A DNA stretch of 29,519 bases from an uncultured bacterium (lineage in GTDB: Bacteria; Patescibacteriota; Minisyncoccia; Phycocordibacterales; CAIZIN01), in NCBI GenBank assembly GCA_903933085.1, contig CAIZIN010000045.1:1-29519 (forward strand). The letters run 5' to 3'. The notes below the pieces were generated by a model that saw nothing but the letters and a program-made list of their open reading frames with translations, did no database searches and had not been told where the DNA came from. This document shows, one piece after another, positions 28,331-29,519 of this stretch; the stretch's first letter is position 1; each line of letters opens with the position of its first letter. The translations under genes were made by a program, and so were the position numbers.

Positions 28331-28654
28331 ATGGTCATAAGCACCGTCAAAAATATGAAACTAGAGGAAATTGGAAGACTAATCGTCCTAATCATTGCTG
28401 TTTTACTACTGACCACTCCCTTTCCGGGATGCATGGTACGAGAGAAGACTGCGGTCAGAGCTCTTGAAAAACAGGGATATTCAGAAGTGCAAATCACCTC
28501 ACGGGCTAACTACTTCGTCCGTATGAGAGGTGGAAGCAATGGAGATGTTGTTCGATTCACCTGCAACGCCAAGAACCCTGCCGGCAAATTCGTCGAAGAC
28601 GTCTACGTCTTCTCGGGGTGGCTTTTTAAGGGCTCGACGATACGCACGGATTGA
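28331..28654 (+). CDS. Small secreted or membrane protein, possible lipoprotein (107 aa)
   Basis: Unrecognised. A hydrophobic segment (about 16-30, RLIVLIIAVLLLTT) is followed by PFPGC, which could be a weak lipobox (Cys at about 34), though position -3 is Phe and not the usual Leu. The rest is a small domain (AVRALEKQGYSEVQI, YFVRMRGG, GDVVRFTCNAKNPAGK, VYVFSGWLFKG) that looks like an alpha-beta fold outside the membrane. Two starts are possible: 28331 (leaderless, 5 nt from the -10 box) or the ATG at 28355 (MKLEEIG). It has a strong promoter and terminator. The gap 28142-28330 has no supported gene. Confidence 0.7.
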   Translation: MVISTVKNMKLEEIGRLIVLIIAVLLLTTPFPGCMVREKTAVRALEKQGYSEVQITSRANYFVRMRGGSNGDVVRFTCNAKNPAGKFVEDVYVFSGWLFKGSTIRTD

Positions 28655-28665
28655 TTTATAAACAC

Positions 28666-28706
28666 ACGACCCCGCCTAGCTCACGCTTCGCGGGGTCGTT
28701 TTTTTT
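28666..28706 (+). terminator. Terminator
   Basis: ACGACCCCGC (28666-28675) with GCGGGGTCGT (28690-28699) and a T run. Confidence 0.92.
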
Positions 28707-28722
28707 AAAGCGATACATGTCC

Positions 28723-29519
28723 CTAGTAACCTCGAGTGTTGTAGGACTCTGGCAAATTATTTTTATAATCATTCTCTCTTGCTTTCTGTACTTCTTTAGC
28801 TAGTTTTTCTTCACGCACCTTATGTGCATCATATTCTAGTGTACCTGGTGAATCGTACAATTTTGAATAAGTAGTATTGAATCCTTCATTTTGTAAGATT
28901 GAAATAGTAGCAGTCTTAAGCACATCTCTTATATATGTTAAGTATGATGAAACTGCTTTATCATTGAATTGCTGTGTATGAGCCAATTCAGCTACGAAAT
29001 CCTTCGACATATCAAAATTTAAATCCTCTGGGTTAATATAAATTGTATTCGTAAGTGAATTATAGTGTGCTTTATGTTTTCCTTCAGACAGCAAATATGT
29101 GGTAGGATCTGAATCGTCCCAACGAATATATGGGCTTCCAGACTTATTCTCTAGACTCCATAGAGTTTTATATGTATTCTCCATAAAGTACATTTGCTTA
29201 GCGGCTGCATCGGCATATTCAACCACATCTGTTTCGCCGATTTTCTCTAAATTCTCCTTGCAAAATTTTTTTAAATTCTCGAGGTTGAAATCCTCTATGT
29301 CATCGGGAACAAGGACATTTTGATTGCGAGACCAGGAAATTGTACAAGATCGTAAAATTCGTGTCTTTTCTTTTTCATTCAATTCTTCCTTTCCAGAAAA
29401 AATATTTAAAATATGTTCTGTTTCTTTATCGGTATGCATATATTCAACTGGCTCAGAACCCTCTACAACATCTACTTTATCTCTGAATTGATAAACATGA
29501 TTCAACGTAAAGCCCAAAA
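28723..29519 (-). CDS. Metallopeptidase-like protein, partial at right edge
   Basis: The frame is open to the window edge, so the N-terminus is missing; the TTG near the edge is unlikely to be the start. At least 264 residues. The most telling part is IYINPEDLNFDMSKDFVAELAHTQQF, with the E-L-A-H-x-x-Q pattern, and later GTLEYDAHKVREE. This pairing (ELxHxxQ and a downstream E-x-x-A-H) recalls zinc-peptidase-like proteins with E-x-x-H-x-x-Q motifs, though the classical HExxH is not complete. I cannot name the family. The upstream part is helical and charged. No signal peptide can be judged from the fragment. Confidence 0.65.
   Translation of the reverse strand, partial: LGFTLNHVYQFRDKVDVVEGSEPVEYMHTDKETEHILNIFSGKEELNEKEKTRILRSCTISWSRNQNVLVPDDIEDFNLENLKKFCKENLEKIGETDVVEYADAAAKQMYFMENTYKTLWSLENKSGSPYIRWDDSDPTTYLLSEGKHKAHYNSLTNTIYINPEDLNFDMSKDFVAELAHTQQFNDKAVSSYLTYIRDVLKTATISILQNEGFNTTYSKLYDSPGTLEYDAHKVREEKLAKEVQKARENDYKNNLPESYNTRGY

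Noticed and set aside
28198..28338. Minus-strand ORF of 46 codons downstream of mltG
   Set aside because: It overlaps the promoter and start of the gene at 28331, has no visible promoter or Shine-Dalgarno sequence, and its sequence resembles nothing known. The coding look of its end may be chance.

Overview
The window looks like part of a small, AT-rich genome from the Candidate Phyla Radiation (Patescibacteria), most likely a Parcubacteria-type lineage. The signs are the shortened UvrC without its iron-sulfur cysteines or HhH domain, the mixture of short housekeeping genes with many ORFan proteins, the compact intergenic regions, and a PemK-type toxin of a form familiar in these bacteria. 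TAA, TAG and TGA all act as stops, so the code is standard. This assignment is an inference from gene content; no rRNA is present to fix it.

Layout. 1-2.6 kb, minus strand: a tight operon of a GIY-YIG protein, a coiled-coil membrane protein, a MYG1-family protein and the GTPase Obg (cut by the left edge). 2.8-4.75 kb, plus strand: a membrane-anchored FKBP prolyl isomerase, a large palindrome, then two paralogous cassettes. Each cassette has a promoter containing a palindrome, 2 or 3 tandem hairpin modules, a conserved structured leader, a small hydrophobic protein and a terminator. 4.9-6.2 kb: tgt. 6.5-6.9 kb: a structured RNA that is probably a divergent RNase P RNA. 7.0-15.3 kb: uvrB, uvrA and uvrC, all on plus but separated by single-gene ORFan units on minus. 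15.3-18.2 kb: a CPBP-like membrane protein, a nitronate monooxygenase-like flavoprotein, a DUF1003-like membrane protein and a 55-residue membrane protein. 18.3-19.7 kb: a retron-like reverse transcriptase that converges on a highly structured, independently transcribed minus-strand RNA. 19.8-25.1 kb: an accessory stretch of four unrecognised proteins, an intact tRNA-Ala surrounded by its own fragments, and a PemK-like toxin split by an in-frame stop. 25.5-29.5 kb: a gamma-glutamylcyclotransferase-like protein, a 22-residue basic microprotein, ddl, mltG, a small membrane or lipoprotein candidate, and a metallopeptidase-like gene running off the right edge.

How the genes work together. UvrA, UvrB and UvrC make up nucleotide excision repair. 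Ddl and MltG act in peptidoglycan synthesis. Tgt and RNase P act on tRNA. Many genes have a -10 box only 5-10 nt before the start codon and no Shine-Dalgarno sequence, which points to leaderless transcription; others (the nitronate monooxygenase-like gene and some accessory genes) have a clear Shine-Dalgarno sequence.

The best candidates for something undescribed are (1) the duplicated hairpin-array/leader/small-protein cassettes at 3.57-4.74 kb, with a further hairpin module after uvrB, (2) the reverse transcriptase plus structured antisense RNA at 18.3-19.7 kb, and (3) a palindromic repeat that has inserted in frame inside uvrC. All functional statements come from reading motifs by eye; no database search or folding software was used.
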